The position numbers and the translations under genes are program-made. A stretch of 64,000 nt of DNA from Lachnospiraceae bacterium (GTDB lineage: Bacteria > Bacillota > Clostridia > Lachnospirales > Lachnospiraceae): the NCBI GenBank assembly GCA_910576335.1, contig CAJTIU010000019.1:34665-98664 (forward strand), read 5' to 3'. Below, in pieces: positions 9,430-17,615 of this stretch. Every line of letters starts with the position of its first letter. Position 1 is the stretch's first letter. The notes below the pieces were generated by a model that searched no databases, was not told the DNA's origin, and saw only the letters and a program-made list of their open reading frames with translations.

Positions 9430-11181
9430 ATGGGAAGCTACGTTCAGGATCAGGAGAAGGAGGACATCCAGATTGTTGATATATACTGGGACAGAATCTA
9501 TCTCCATGTTAAGCTTGCAGGCAGGGATATCTATCATAAAGAGTATGCCATTGCCACAAGAAAGGAAAAGGGATTATACAGGATTGCCCTGAATACAGAG
9601 ACGGATGAGTTTGTTCTTAATATTACGAATATATCAGACCAGGAGATGCTCTTTAATGCAGACTGGTATATAAAATATCATAATGATAATTTCGCACAGG
9701 AGACGGAGATCTTTGAAAAAGAGCTTGCGGAGTATGAAAAAGAGCTTGAAGAGTACATGAAAGAAAAAGAAAGCAATCCGGATCTTCCGAAGCCGCCGAA
9801 GCCCTGGATTCCCTATGAATGGAAAGATATCCGCGTGGATCTGGACACTTGCTATAAGCTGAAGGATCTGGATAAGATCTACAGATACTCTGGAAATAAT
9901 TATGCGTACATCTTCAGTTTCACCCCGTTTAAGACGAGAGACGAGATTATTTGTACCATTAAGACGACTTTTATGGTGCGGCATGTTGACCCGGAGGAGA
10001 GAGTATTCAGGGCGGAATCGGAATATTATTCCAAGCGGTTTAAAAAGTGGCTGATTTATCATCTGGAGCGGTTCCACAACCATGTCTACCAGCTGTTTAC
10101 CCATATTACAAGGAAGAATGGGAAGAGGATTCTGATGCTGTCTGAAACCCGGGATATGGGAGGGAACCTGAAGGCGCTGGATGACCGGCTGAAGGAAAGA
10201 GGACTGGATAAGGAGTTTCAGATTACCTATTCTTTTCATAAGACGCTGGAATCACGCAGGGCGAAGATCTTTTTCCTGTGGCTTAGGCTGGCAGTTCTGA
10301 CTGCAAGGCAGGACTATATCTTTGTAGATGATTATGTTCCTTTTTTTAAATATATTAAAAAGGATCCAAGGACAAAGCTGATCCAGGTATGGCATGCGGG
10401 CGTGGGCTTTAAGTCAGTCGGATATGCAAGGTTCGGGGAGAGCGGCTCCCCCTATCCGTATGCAGCGGCACACCGGCAGTATGATTACGCGATTGTAGGA
10501 GGCGAGGCGCTTCGGGATGTCTATGCAGAGGTATTTGGAATTAACCGGGAAAAATGTCTCCCTTACGGTCTGATGCGTATCGACGGCTATATGGACGAAG
10601 AGAAGATCACCTCCTTCCGGGAGAATTTTTACAAGGAATACCCGCAGTTCCAGAATAAGAAGATTATTCTCTTTGCGCCAACCTTTAGGGGAAATGGCCA
10701 GAGAAGTGCGCATTATCCTTACAGTGTCCTGGAGCAGGATAAGATTTATGACATGTGCGGCGATGAGTATGTGTTCTTGATTAAGATGCATCCCTTCATA
10801 CGCAAGAGACTGCTGATTGAAGAGGAGTACAAGGATCGCATTATCGAATTTTCCGATTATCCGGATATCAATCAGCTGTTCTATGTGACAGAAATACTGA
10901 TTACGGATTATTCATCCAATATCTATGAATTTTCGCTGCAGAAGAAACCGATTATTTCTTTTGCATATGATAAAGCGGAGTATGAGCTTATCAGAAGCGT
11001 CCACAGGACACTGGACAAATATGCACCGGGAAAGGTCTGCACCACACTGGATGAGGTGGTTGATACGATTAAAAAGAAAGACTTTGAGATGGAAAAACTC
11101 TATAAGTTTGTCTCTGAGAATTTTGATGAGACCGAGGGGTATGCGTGTGATAAAGTAATTGACAATATTTTGTTGAAGTAA
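9430..11181 (+). CDS. CDP-glycerol glycerophosphotransferase family protein (polymerase-sized)
   Basis: 583 residues. The C-terminal catalytic half carries WHAGVGFKSVG near residue 321, KMHPF near 450 and TDYSSNIYEF near 493, the three landmark motifs of TagF/TarL-like enzymes. The N-terminal 200 residues are an extra beta-rich and charged module with a short EKEL/EYEKEL coiled segment near 95-115 and a proline-rich patch (PKPPKPW). The length fits a chain-extending enzyme for poly(polyol phosphate). GGGAGG precedes the ATG. A strong terminator at 11233 ends this transcription unit. Confidence 0.85.
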   Translation: MGSYVQDQEKEDIQIVDIYWDRIYLHVKLAGRDIYHKEYAIATRKEKGLYRIALNTETDEFVLNITNISDQEMLFNADWYIKYHNDNFAQETEIFEKELAEYEKELEEYMKEKESNPDLPKPPKPWIPYEWKDIRVDLDTCYKLKDLDKIYRYSGNNYAYIFSFTPFKTRDEIICTIKTTFMVRHVDPEERVFRAESEYYSKRFKKWLIYHLERFHNHVYQLFTHITRKNGKRILMLSETRDMGGNLKALDDRLKERGLDKEFQITYSFHKTLESRRAKIFFLWLRLAVLTARQDYIFVDDYVPFFKYIKKDPRTKLIQVWHAGVGFKSVGYARFGESGSPYPYAAAHRQYDYAIVGGEALRDVYAEVFGINREKCLPYGLMRIDGYMDEEKITSFRENFYKEYPQFQNKKIILFAPTFRGNGQRSAHYPYSVLEQDKIYDMCGDEYVFLIKMHPFIRKRLLIEEEYKDRIIEFSDYPDINQLFYVTEILITDYSSNIYEFSLQKKPIISFAYDKAEYELIRSVHRTLDKYAPGKVCTTLDEVVDTIKKKDFEMEKLYKFVSENFDETEGYACDKVIDNILLK

Positions 11182-11192
11182 CAGATTATGAT

Positions 11193-11222
11193 GAAAGCGT
11201 CAAAAGGTATTTTGACACTTTC
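11193..11222. repeat. Hairpin TGAAAG/GTCAAAA
   Basis: TGAAAG-c-GTCAAAA-ggta-TTTTGAC-a-CTTTCA folds almost perfectly. It has no T-run and precedes the true terminator at 11233. A similar string, GTGTCAAAATACCCTTTGATG, appears near 54938. Confidence 0.55.
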
Positions 11223-11232
11223 ATTAGATTAT

Positions 11233-11266
11233 AAAAAGATTCTTAAGGCCCCTTAAGAATCTTTTT
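11233..11266 (+). terminator. Rho-independent terminator
   Basis: Arms AAAAAGATTCTTAAGG and CCTTAAGAATCTTTTT with a 2-base loop, the right arm ending in a T-run. It lies 50 bases after the glycerophosphotransferase gene and just before a promoter. The A-run on the left makes it potentially bidirectional. Confidence 0.85.
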
Positions 11267-11275
11267 AATTTATGA

Positions 11276-11304
11276 TTGAAGATTTGATGCCCAGGTAGTA
11301 TAAT
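11276..11304 (+). promoter_or_regulatory. Sigma-A-type promoter
   Basis: TTGAAG, a 17-base spacer and a consensus TATAAT. It lies between the terminator and the membrane acyltransferase gene, so the 11.3-19.7 kb genes probably form a separate transcription unit. Confidence 0.8.
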
Positions 11305-11352
11305 AGAGATGTCATTTTTCGACAAAATGTGTTTGATAAAGGAATCTGCATT

Positions 11353-12345
11353 ATGAGAATTGCGAAATGGGATAACTTGAAGTTTGGACTGATCTATTGT
11401 GTCGTTATGGGACATTTTATTCAGATAATGAAGTGCGATTCCGGATTTCTCCGGGGACTGCAGTTTTTTATCTATACATTTCATATGCCGGCATTTTTAT
11501 TTATTTCGGGTCTGTTCTCGAAGCGGACAGTAGATGGACGGAGATACGATAAGATTTTACCGTATTTTTTTCTGTATCTTTTTATGAAGGTGCTGCGTTT
11601 TATAGTTCATTTTCTCATTCATGGGAAGGCGGGCGGATTCAGGCTTCTGTCTGAGAGCGGGGTTCCGTGGTTTGCACTGACTCTGTTTTTATGTTATCTG
11701 CTTACCATTGCTTTATCCAGGTTCCGCTTTCCGTATATATTGGCAGTGTCTGTTATTCTGGGAGTTATGGCAGGGTATGATTCCAGCCTTGGAGACTTTC
11801 TGACAGGCATGAGGTTGTTTACCTTTTATCCTTTCTTTTTGGCGGGGTACTGTGTTCCGTTAGAAGTAGTCGAGAGGTTTACTAGAAAGAAAGCAGTCAG
11901 AATCTGTTCGGCTGCCGCGTTGGCGGGTGCACTGATTCTGAGTTTTGTGTTCGAGCGCCAGCTCTATGCAAGACTGGGGTTTTTAAAAGGAAAAGCATCC
12001 TATGAGACTCTGAATATAGGAGGGGCCGGCGGGTTATACAGAGGAGTTTATTATGTGATTGCAATGTTTCTGATTATCTGTGTGATTGCAGTGACGCCGT
12101 CGGTTCAGTGTGTCCTTTCGAAATGGGGAGGAAGGACCCTTCAGGTATTTGCCCTTCATTTTTCTGTACTTAGAGTCCTGGTAGAGGGATTACACCTGAA
12201 GGAATGGCTTAGGGCTGTGCTTCCAGGGTATTATGGATACCTGGTGCCAGTAATGGCGCTTTTGCTGACAGTGGCGCTTTCGGCCGGAGTGTTTGAGCCA
12301 TTTTTTAAATATGTAATGTATCCGGGAACACCGAGAAGTAATTGA
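11353..12345 (+). CDS. Acyltransferase family 3 membrane protein
   Basis: 330 residues with about nine or ten membrane spans. The N-terminus (WDNLKFGLIYCVVMGHF) carries the histidine seen in acyltransferase-3 (OafA/NodX-like) proteins, and FHMPAFLFISGLF follows near residue 50. These enzymes move acyl groups, often acetyl, onto carbohydrates at the membrane. It is the first gene after a good promoter and precedes a ligase, carrier protein and MBOAT, all concerned with acyl transfer. Start at ATG 11353, with AAAGGA upstream; an in-frame GTG at 11329 is less likely. The acyl donor and glycan are unknown. Confidence 0.8.
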   Translation: MRIAKWDNLKFGLIYCVVMGHFIQIMKCDSGFLRGLQFFIYTFHMPAFLFISGLFSKRTVDGRRYDKILPYFFLYLFMKVLRFIVHFLIHGKAGGFRLLSESGVPWFALTLFLCYLLTIALSRFRFPYILAVSVILGVMAGYDSSLGDFLTGMRLFTFYPFFLAGYCVPLEVVERFTRKKAVRICSAAALAGALILSFVFERQLYARLGFLKGKASYETLNIGGAGGLYRGVYYVIAMFLIICVIAVTPSVQCVLSKWGGRTLQVFALHFSVLRVLVEGLHLKEWLRAVLPGYYGYLVPVMALLLTVALSAGVFEPFFKYVMYPGTPRSN

Positions 12346-12414
12346 CGCTTATATTATGATCTGGACTGATATAAAAAATCTATAGAAGTACACATGAAGA
12401 AGGAGAGGAGAACT

Positions 12415-13827
12415 GTGAGTTATTATAATGATTACCGAAAGTTTGGAGAAAGGACTGCATTTTTAGATGACAGGGGACAGACAGTCACCTATGAAGAGCT
12501 GGGGAAGCTGTCCGGGAAGATCGGACAGGGAATGAAGAGGAGGACTTTGGCATTCTGCCTGTGTGAGAACAGTGTAGGTTCAGCGGCAGGCTATGTGTCC
12601 TGTCTGGAGCATAATGTTGTGCCTCTTCTGCTGGACCGTAAGATAGACAGCCAGCTTCTGGGGCATCTGCTGGAGCTCTATCAGCCGGCTTATCTGTATG
12701 TTCCGTCTGATATGAAGGAGAACTTTTCAGACTGCCGGATTCTGAATGAGGATTACCAGTATGTGCTGATGAGGACGAAGTATCCGCAGGAGATTGTGTT
12801 ATATGAGGAGCTGGGACTGCTTCTCACCACATCGGGTTCTACCGGGAGTCCGAAGCTGGTAAGGCAGAGTTATCAGAATATTCAGTCTAATGCAGAGTCC
12901 ATTGCCTGTTACCTTGAGCTGGATGAGACGGAGCGTCCGGTGAGCACGCTTCCCATGAATTATACCTATGGACTGTCAGTGATTAACAGTCACATGCAGG
13001 TGGGGGCGACCGTGCTTCTGACGGATGCGACCATGATGATGAAGGCATTCTGGAGTTTCATGAAGGAACAGAGGGCAACCTCCATTGCGGGAGTTCCTTT
13101 TACATATGAGATGCTGAAGAAGGTTCGTTTCTTTAAGATGGAACTTCCGGATCTGAGGTATATGACCCAGGCAGGAGGAAAGCTGTCGCCAGAGCTTCAC
13201 AGGGAATTTGCCGAATGGGCGCTTAAGCAGAATAAGAAGTTTATCGTAATGTACGGCCAGACAGAGGCAACGGCCCGTATGTCTTACCTGCCGGCAGAGA
13301 GGAGTCTGGAAAAATACGGAAGTATGGGTATTGCCATCCCTGGCGGAAGATTTTCACTGATTGATGTGGAAGGGAATGAATTCAGCCGGCCGGAGGAGAC
13401 CGGGGAGCTGGTCTATGAGGGCGATAACGTGACTCTTGGATATGCACAGTGCAGAGAGGATCTGGCAAAGGGAGATGAGAGGCACGGACGTCTTGTGACC
13501 GGTGACATGGCGAAGGTTGACAAGGACGGTTTCTATTATATTGTAGGAAGGAAGAAACGTTTTCTTAAGATTTTTGGAAACAGAGTGAATCTGGATGAGA
13601 TTGACCGGCTGGTTAAGACGAAGTTCGAGGGAATCGACTGCGCTTCGACTGGAGTAGATGACAAGATGAAGACTTACATTACAGACAGGGAATGTATAGA
13701 GAAGGTGAGGCAGTACCTGTCGAATACGACACATCTGAGTGAATCTGCATTCGAAGTGTATTATGTACCTGAAATTCCGAAGAATGATGCCGGAAAGACA
13801 ATATATACCATGTTGGAGGGAGAATAG
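12415..13827 (+). CDS. AMP-dependent acyl ligase, DltA-like
   Basis: About 470 residues of the ANL adenylating family: TTSGSTGSPKL (ATP loop) near 142, MYGQTEAT near 279, a TGDMAKVDKDGF-YYIVGRKKR hinge near 365-383, and a late NDAGKT lysine near 460. It would activate a small acid with ATP and load it on the carrier protein encoded right after it. DltA uses D-alanine; the GQTEA motif here is closer to acyl-ligases than to the GPTEA of DltA, so the acid may differ. The GTG at 12415 has AGGAG 9 bases upstream and is preferred; an in-frame ATG at 12394 lacks a good site. Confidence 0.8.
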   Translation: MSYYNDYRKFGERTAFLDDRGQTVTYEELGKLSGKIGQGMKRRTLAFCLCENSVGSAAGYVSCLEHNVVPLLLDRKIDSQLLGHLLELYQPAYLYVPSDMKENFSDCRILNEDYQYVLMRTKYPQEIVLYEELGLLLTTSGSTGSPKLVRQSYQNIQSNAESIACYLELDETERPVSTLPMNYTYGLSVINSHMQVGATVLLTDATMMMKAFWSFMKEQRATSIAGVPFTYEMLKKVRFFKMELPDLRYMTQAGGKLSPELHREFAEWALKQNKKFIVMYGQTEATARMSYLPAERSLEKYGSMGIAIPGGRFSLIDVEGNEFSRPEETGELVYEGDNVTLGYAQCREDLAKGDERHGRLVTGDMAKVDKDGFYYIVGRKKRFLKIFGNRVNLDEIDRLVKTKFEGIDCASTGVDDKMKTYITDRECIEKVRQYLSNTTHLSESAFEVYYVPEIPKNDAGKTIYTMLEGE

Positions 13828-13828
13828 T

Positions 13829-14056
13829 ATGGAAAAAGTAGTAGAGATTTTAAGTAGTCTGAAGTCAGGCGTGGATTTTCACACAGCAGAAGGAATTGTA
13901 ACGAATAAGATTATTGATTCCATTGATATTGCTTCTCTGATTTCTATGCTGGAAGATGAGTTTGATGTGGAGATTGGTATGGAATATATGGAAAATGAGA
14001 ATTTTGACTCTGCCGCTGCAATCTGGGAGATGATAGAGGAGCTTGCAGAAGAGTAA
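13829..14056 (+). CDS. Acyl/D-alanyl carrier protein, DltC-like
   Basis: 75 residues, the size of a stand-alone carrier protein. The phosphopantetheine site is S31 in the phrase IIDSIDIASL, followed by the acidic helix typical of carrier proteins. The start ATG follows GGAGGG and overlaps closely with the ligase stop (ligase ends at 13827). It would shuttle the activated acid from the ligase to the membrane transferase. A longer frame from 13739 overlaps the ligase gene and is not used. Confidence 0.85.
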   Translation: MEKVVEILSSLKSGVDFHTAEGIVTNKIIDSIDIASLISMLEDEFDVEIGMEYMENENFDSAAAIWEMIEELAEE

Positions 14057-14103
14057 GACAGCAGCGAAGTCTTTGTACGGATCAGCTAAGGTGGAGGTAG
14101 GAT

Positions 14104-15693
14104 ATGGCGATAACATCTGTCCATTTTTTGATTTTTTTATGTATTACTTTTTGTGTGTTTTACTGCTGTCCGGTGAAGTACCGCTGGGTGGCACTTCTTG
14201 TCAGCAGCATATATTTTTATGTGATGGCAGGAGCCGTGAGCTTTCTTCCGTTTATTGTGCTCACATCCGGCGTGATCTGGATATGCGCACGGATCATCGG
14301 AAGACTTTATGAGGAGCAGGATGAGAAGCTTAAGGGCAGTGATCTGGGACGAGCCGAAAAAAAGGCAATAAAGGAACAGTATAAAAAAAGAGCGAAACGT
14401 GTTTTGATGCTGGCATTAGTCTGTTGTGTCGGCATTCTTTGTGTGACAAAATTTACCAGATATGCCGTGCGTTATCTGAATCTGATTGCAGAGGCGGCAA
14501 ATGGGAGCGCCCCGTTTAGTGCAGAGTGGATTCTTGTGCCCCTTGGAATCTCTTATTATACGTTTTCCACGGTTGGATATATTTTGGACGTTTACTGGAA
14601 AAGGTATACCTATGAGCCGGAGTTTTTACGGTTTTTCCTGTATGCCATTTATTTCCCCCATATTGTACAGGGGCCGATCTCCAGGTATAACCTTTTGGGG
14701 CAGGAGCTAAAAAAGGAGCTGCGCTTCGATTCGAGGCGGATTGTGTTTGGTATGGAGCTGATGCTGTGGGGGTTCTTTAAGAAGCTGGTCATAGCAGACA
14801 GACTGAATATTTTTGTGTCAGCGGTATATAACGGGGAGGAGCATGCCGGAAGTATTTACCTTGTGGCAATGCTTTTTGATGCTTTTCAGATTTATACAGA
14901 CTTTTCGGGATATACGGATATTGTACGGGGAGCATCCCAGATTTTCGGGGTGGAGCTGGAGCAGAATTTCAATCACCCGTTTTTTGCAAAGACTGTGCCC
15001 GAGTACTGGCGCAGATGGCATATGACGCTGGGCGGGTGGTTTAAGGATTATGTGTACTATCCGTGCACCATCTCGCACTTTATGAAACGAATCAATAAGA
15101 GGACGAAAAAGACCCTTTCTGAACGGGGAGGCCGGTTTGTTACGGTTGTCATCCCGGTATTTGTGACATGGGTACTGACTGGCCTGTGGCATGGAACCGG
15201 TAAGACCTATCTGGCATGGGGAATCTATTATAGTACCCTGATCACGATTTCCGTTGCCTTTCAGCCTGAGTTCGAGAAGGTTACAAAGTTTCTGAAAATA
15301 CGGACAGATACCTTTTCCTGGCAGCTCTTTAGGATGCTCCGTACTTTCTGCTGTTTTATGGGCGGCAGGCTTCTGACCAGCCCCGGGGGCTTAAGAAGGA
15401 CGCTTATGGTAATCAAGAATATCCTTCTTCATCTCCAGGCATGGTGTCTGACAGACGGGACGCTCTTTACCTATGGGCTTGACTGGCCCCAGCTAGTGCT
15501 GATTGCAGGCTCTGTCCTGCTCTTATGGGGAGTCAGCATGCTGCAGGAGCGCGCTTCTGTCCGGGAGCTTCTAGAAGAACAGAACATCGTTTTTCGCTGG
15601 GCGGTCATCTTTGCGGCGATTTTCAGTATTCTTATTTTCGGCATCTATGGTCTTGGATACGATGCGGCGGCATTTATCTATGCGCAGTATTAG
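14104..15693 (+). CDS. MBOAT family O-acyltransferase, DltB-like
   Basis: 529 residues with about eleven membrane spans. The two MBOAT landmark histidines are visible: one in EYWRRWHMTLGGW near 306 and the catalytic one, H363, in TGLWHGTGK. DltB and AlgI belong here. It would carry the acyl group from the carrier protein across the membrane to an extracellular acceptor. The gene lies 47 bases after the carrier gene and 10 bases before the SGNH-like gene, with AGGTGGAGGTAGG before its ATG. Confidence 0.9.
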   Translation: MAITSVHFLIFLCITFCVFYCCPVKYRWVALLVSSIYFYVMAGAVSFLPFIVLTSGVIWICARIIGRLYEEQDEKLKGSDLGRAEKKAIKEQYKKRAKRVLMLALVCCVGILCVTKFTRYAVRYLNLIAEAANGSAPFSAEWILVPLGISYYTFSTVGYILDVYWKRYTYEPEFLRFFLYAIYFPHIVQGPISRYNLLGQELKKELRFDSRRIVFGMELMLWGFFKKLVIADRLNIFVSAVYNGEEHAGSIYLVAMLFDAFQIYTDFSGYTDIVRGASQIFGVELEQNFNHPFFAKTVPEYWRRWHMTLGGWFKDYVYYPCTISHFMKRINKRTKKTLSERGGRFVTVVIPVFVTWVLTGLWHGTGKTYLAWGIYYSTLITISVAFQPEFEKVTKFLKIRTDTFSWQLFRMLRTFCCFMGGRLLTSPGGLRRTLMVIKNILLHLQAWCLTDGTLFTYGLDWPQLVLIAGSVLLLWGVSMLQERASVRELLEEQNIVFRWAVIFAAIFSILIFGIYGLGYDAAAFIYAQY

Positions 15694-15703
15694 GAGGTAG
15701 GAT

Positions 15704-16735
15704 ATGCAGGTGATGAATAAGAAAAAGGTTCTGAAGGGGATCTGCTTTGTACTGATTTTTGTGATTTTGTTTTTCTTTTTTCAGAAGCTTCTTCAGGCAA
15801 AATGGATTGCAAGTGATAGTGAGAACTCTGCAAGTACGAGTGCATGGATTGAATACAGGAGTCTGGAAGAGAACTCTCTGGATGTACTTTTCCTGGGTAC
15901 AAGCCATTCTTATTTTGGGGTGGATCCCATGTATATCTATGACAGGACAGGGATTACCGGTTATGTGTTCGGGGGTCCCGGACTTCGGATGGATCTGACT
16001 TATATGAATCTGGAGGATGCATTAAAAACCCAGACACCGTCCATAGTTTTTCTGGATATGTCATCCATACAATTTGATTTTCAGCAGGAGGAGGCTAAGT
16101 GCCACAAGGTCCTGGACCAGCTTCCTATGACCAGCTCAAAACTGGAATATGCGTTCAACACAGAGAGTGAGGAGATGAAGCCTCTGGATGTGCTCTTTCC
16201 GTTTTTCCGGTACCATTCCCGCTGGTCTGATCTTGGGAAAAATGACTTCAAATATGTCCTGAATGATCTGGATGATACATATATCAGAGGACACTATATT
16301 ACTTACCAGAGTAAAGAGACAGAATTTCATTTTTATGAGGATGTGGACTATGTTCTGACTGAGCGGAATCTGGATTATATAAAAAGGATGAAAAGACTTT
16401 GTGATGAGAAGGGAATCCAGCTGATTTTCTATAAGATCCCTACCCCTACCTGGTATGAATCCCAGTCGGAGGGGGCAAAGGAGATTGCAGAGATGCTGGA
16501 TGTTCCATGGCTGGAGCTTTTTTACGAGGTAGATGAGATCGGACTGGATGTAAAGGCGGATTTCAGGGATAAGAATAACCACCTGAACCAGCGCGGGGCT
16601 GAGAAGCTCAGTGCATATCTTGCAGAATATATTCAGGAACATTATGACCTGGAGGACCAGCGTCCGACGAATAAAAAATGGAATGAAGACCTAATCCGGT
16701 ATAAAAAATTAGTGGAGTTAAAGATTCCAAAGTAG
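15704..16735 (+). CDS. Membrane-anchored SGNH-like protein, DltD-like position
   Basis: 343 residues. One N-terminal membrane span (about residues 9-30) anchors an extracellular domain. It opens with FLGTSHS (block I serine near S67), and has a late NNHLNQRG (a DxxH-like block V near 285), so it is a catalytic-triad SGNH hydrolase-like protein. Its place after an MBOAT gene mirrors DltD and AlgJ/AlgX partners. It probably completes acyl transfer to the surface polymer. GAGGTAGG precedes the ATG. Confidence 0.8.
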   Translation: MQVMNKKKVLKGICFVLIFVILFFFFQKLLQAKWIASDSENSASTSAWIEYRSLEENSLDVLFLGTSHSYFGVDPMYIYDRTGITGYVFGGPGLRMDLTYMNLEDALKTQTPSIVFLDMSSIQFDFQQEEAKCHKVLDQLPMTSSKLEYAFNTESEEMKPLDVLFPFFRYHSRWSDLGKNDFKYVLNDLDDTYIRGHYITYQSKETEFHFYEDVDYVLTERNLDYIKRMKRLCDEKGIQLIFYKIPTPTWYESQSEGAKEIAEMLDVPWLELFYEVDEIGLDVKADFRDKNNHLNQRGAEKLSAYLAEYIQEHYDLEDQRPTNKKWNEDLIRYKKLVELKIPK

Positions 16736-16823
16736 CAGGGATGTATATGGAGTATCAGAAACCATACCGCTCAGCATAGCACGCATAGCTGCCTGTCTGA
16801 GCAGTTACACAGGGGGAGAACAG

Positions 16824-17615
16824 ATGAAAGAAAAAATGCGGGATTCTTATGTGCATAGAAAAGGGGCAGGCATGCCCCTTGTGATGGTACATGGGATTAT
16901 CAGTGACAGTTCCTTTTTTGAGGAGTCCGCAGAGATTCTTGCAGAGGACTACCAGGTAATTACATATGACCGCAGGGGATACGGTGAAAATACCCGGGAG
17001 AAGTACTCGGACTACTCGGTACATGCCCAGGCAGAGGATCTGGCAGAGATTCTTGGGGCATACTGCAGTGAACCTGCATGGGTGGTCGGGAATAGTGCAG
17101 GTGGGCTGATTGCAATAGAAGCAGCGCTTTTTTATCCAGAGCTGATCCGGGGGATGATTCTGATCGAGCCTTCCCTTGGATATGAGGAAACGGAGAGGGA
17201 GAAGCTGCTTTCCTGGAATCAGGAGCTCAACCAGTACGTGAAGGAAGGCAGGATTAAGAGTGCGCTGCCCGCATTTTCCCGCATTACAGGGGGCGGTAAG
17301 GGGAAGAAGTCAGCTTCCTTAAAAGAGATTAAGAGATCTTACCAGAATCTTTCTGCCTTTATGTATGGTGAGTTAAATGAGGTTCAGAGATATCTTCCAC
17401 CGGCAGAGAGTCTGAAGAGACTTCCCATGCCGGTACTGGTTGCTGTGACAGAGGGAGGCAGAAACAGTATATTTGCCACATCCTCCGAGACAGGGGCTAT
17501 GAAGCTTGGCTGGCCGGTTGTTACCCTGCCGGGATTCCATAATGTGGCAAAGGATCTGCCCAGTGAGTTTGTAGCCTGTATAAAAGAATTGTTATCCGGG
17601 AGGAACGAAGGATGA
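16824..17615 (+). CDS. Alpha/beta hydrolase
   Basis: 263 residues with the core of the alpha/beta hydrolase fold: an oxyanion HG motif (VMVHGI) near 21-25, YDRRGYGEN near 48, the nucleophile elbow GNSAGG with S91, and a late histidine in PGFHNVAKD near 239. It has no signal peptide, so it is cytoplasmic. The stop overlaps the next start by four bases, showing translational coupling. It may hydrolyse a thioester or ester by-product of the acyl pathway, but this is speculation from position. Confidence 0.85.
   Translation: MKEKMRDSYVHRKGAGMPLVMVHGIISDSSFFEESAEILAEDYQVITYDRRGYGENTREKYSDYSVHAQAEDLAEILGAYCSEPAWVVGNSAGGLIAIEAALFYPELIRGMILIEPSLGYEETEREKLLSWNQELNQYVKEGRIKSALPAFSRITGGGKGKKSASLKEIKRSYQNLSAFMYGELNEVQRYLPPAESLKRLPMPVLVAVTEGGRNSIFATSSETGAMKLGWPVVTLPGFHNVAKDLPSEFVACIKELLSGRNEG

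Noticed and set aside
9634..10239. Long minus-strand frame inside the glycerophosphotransferase gene
   Set aside because: Antisense shadow with no ribosome site, fully inside a well-supported gene.
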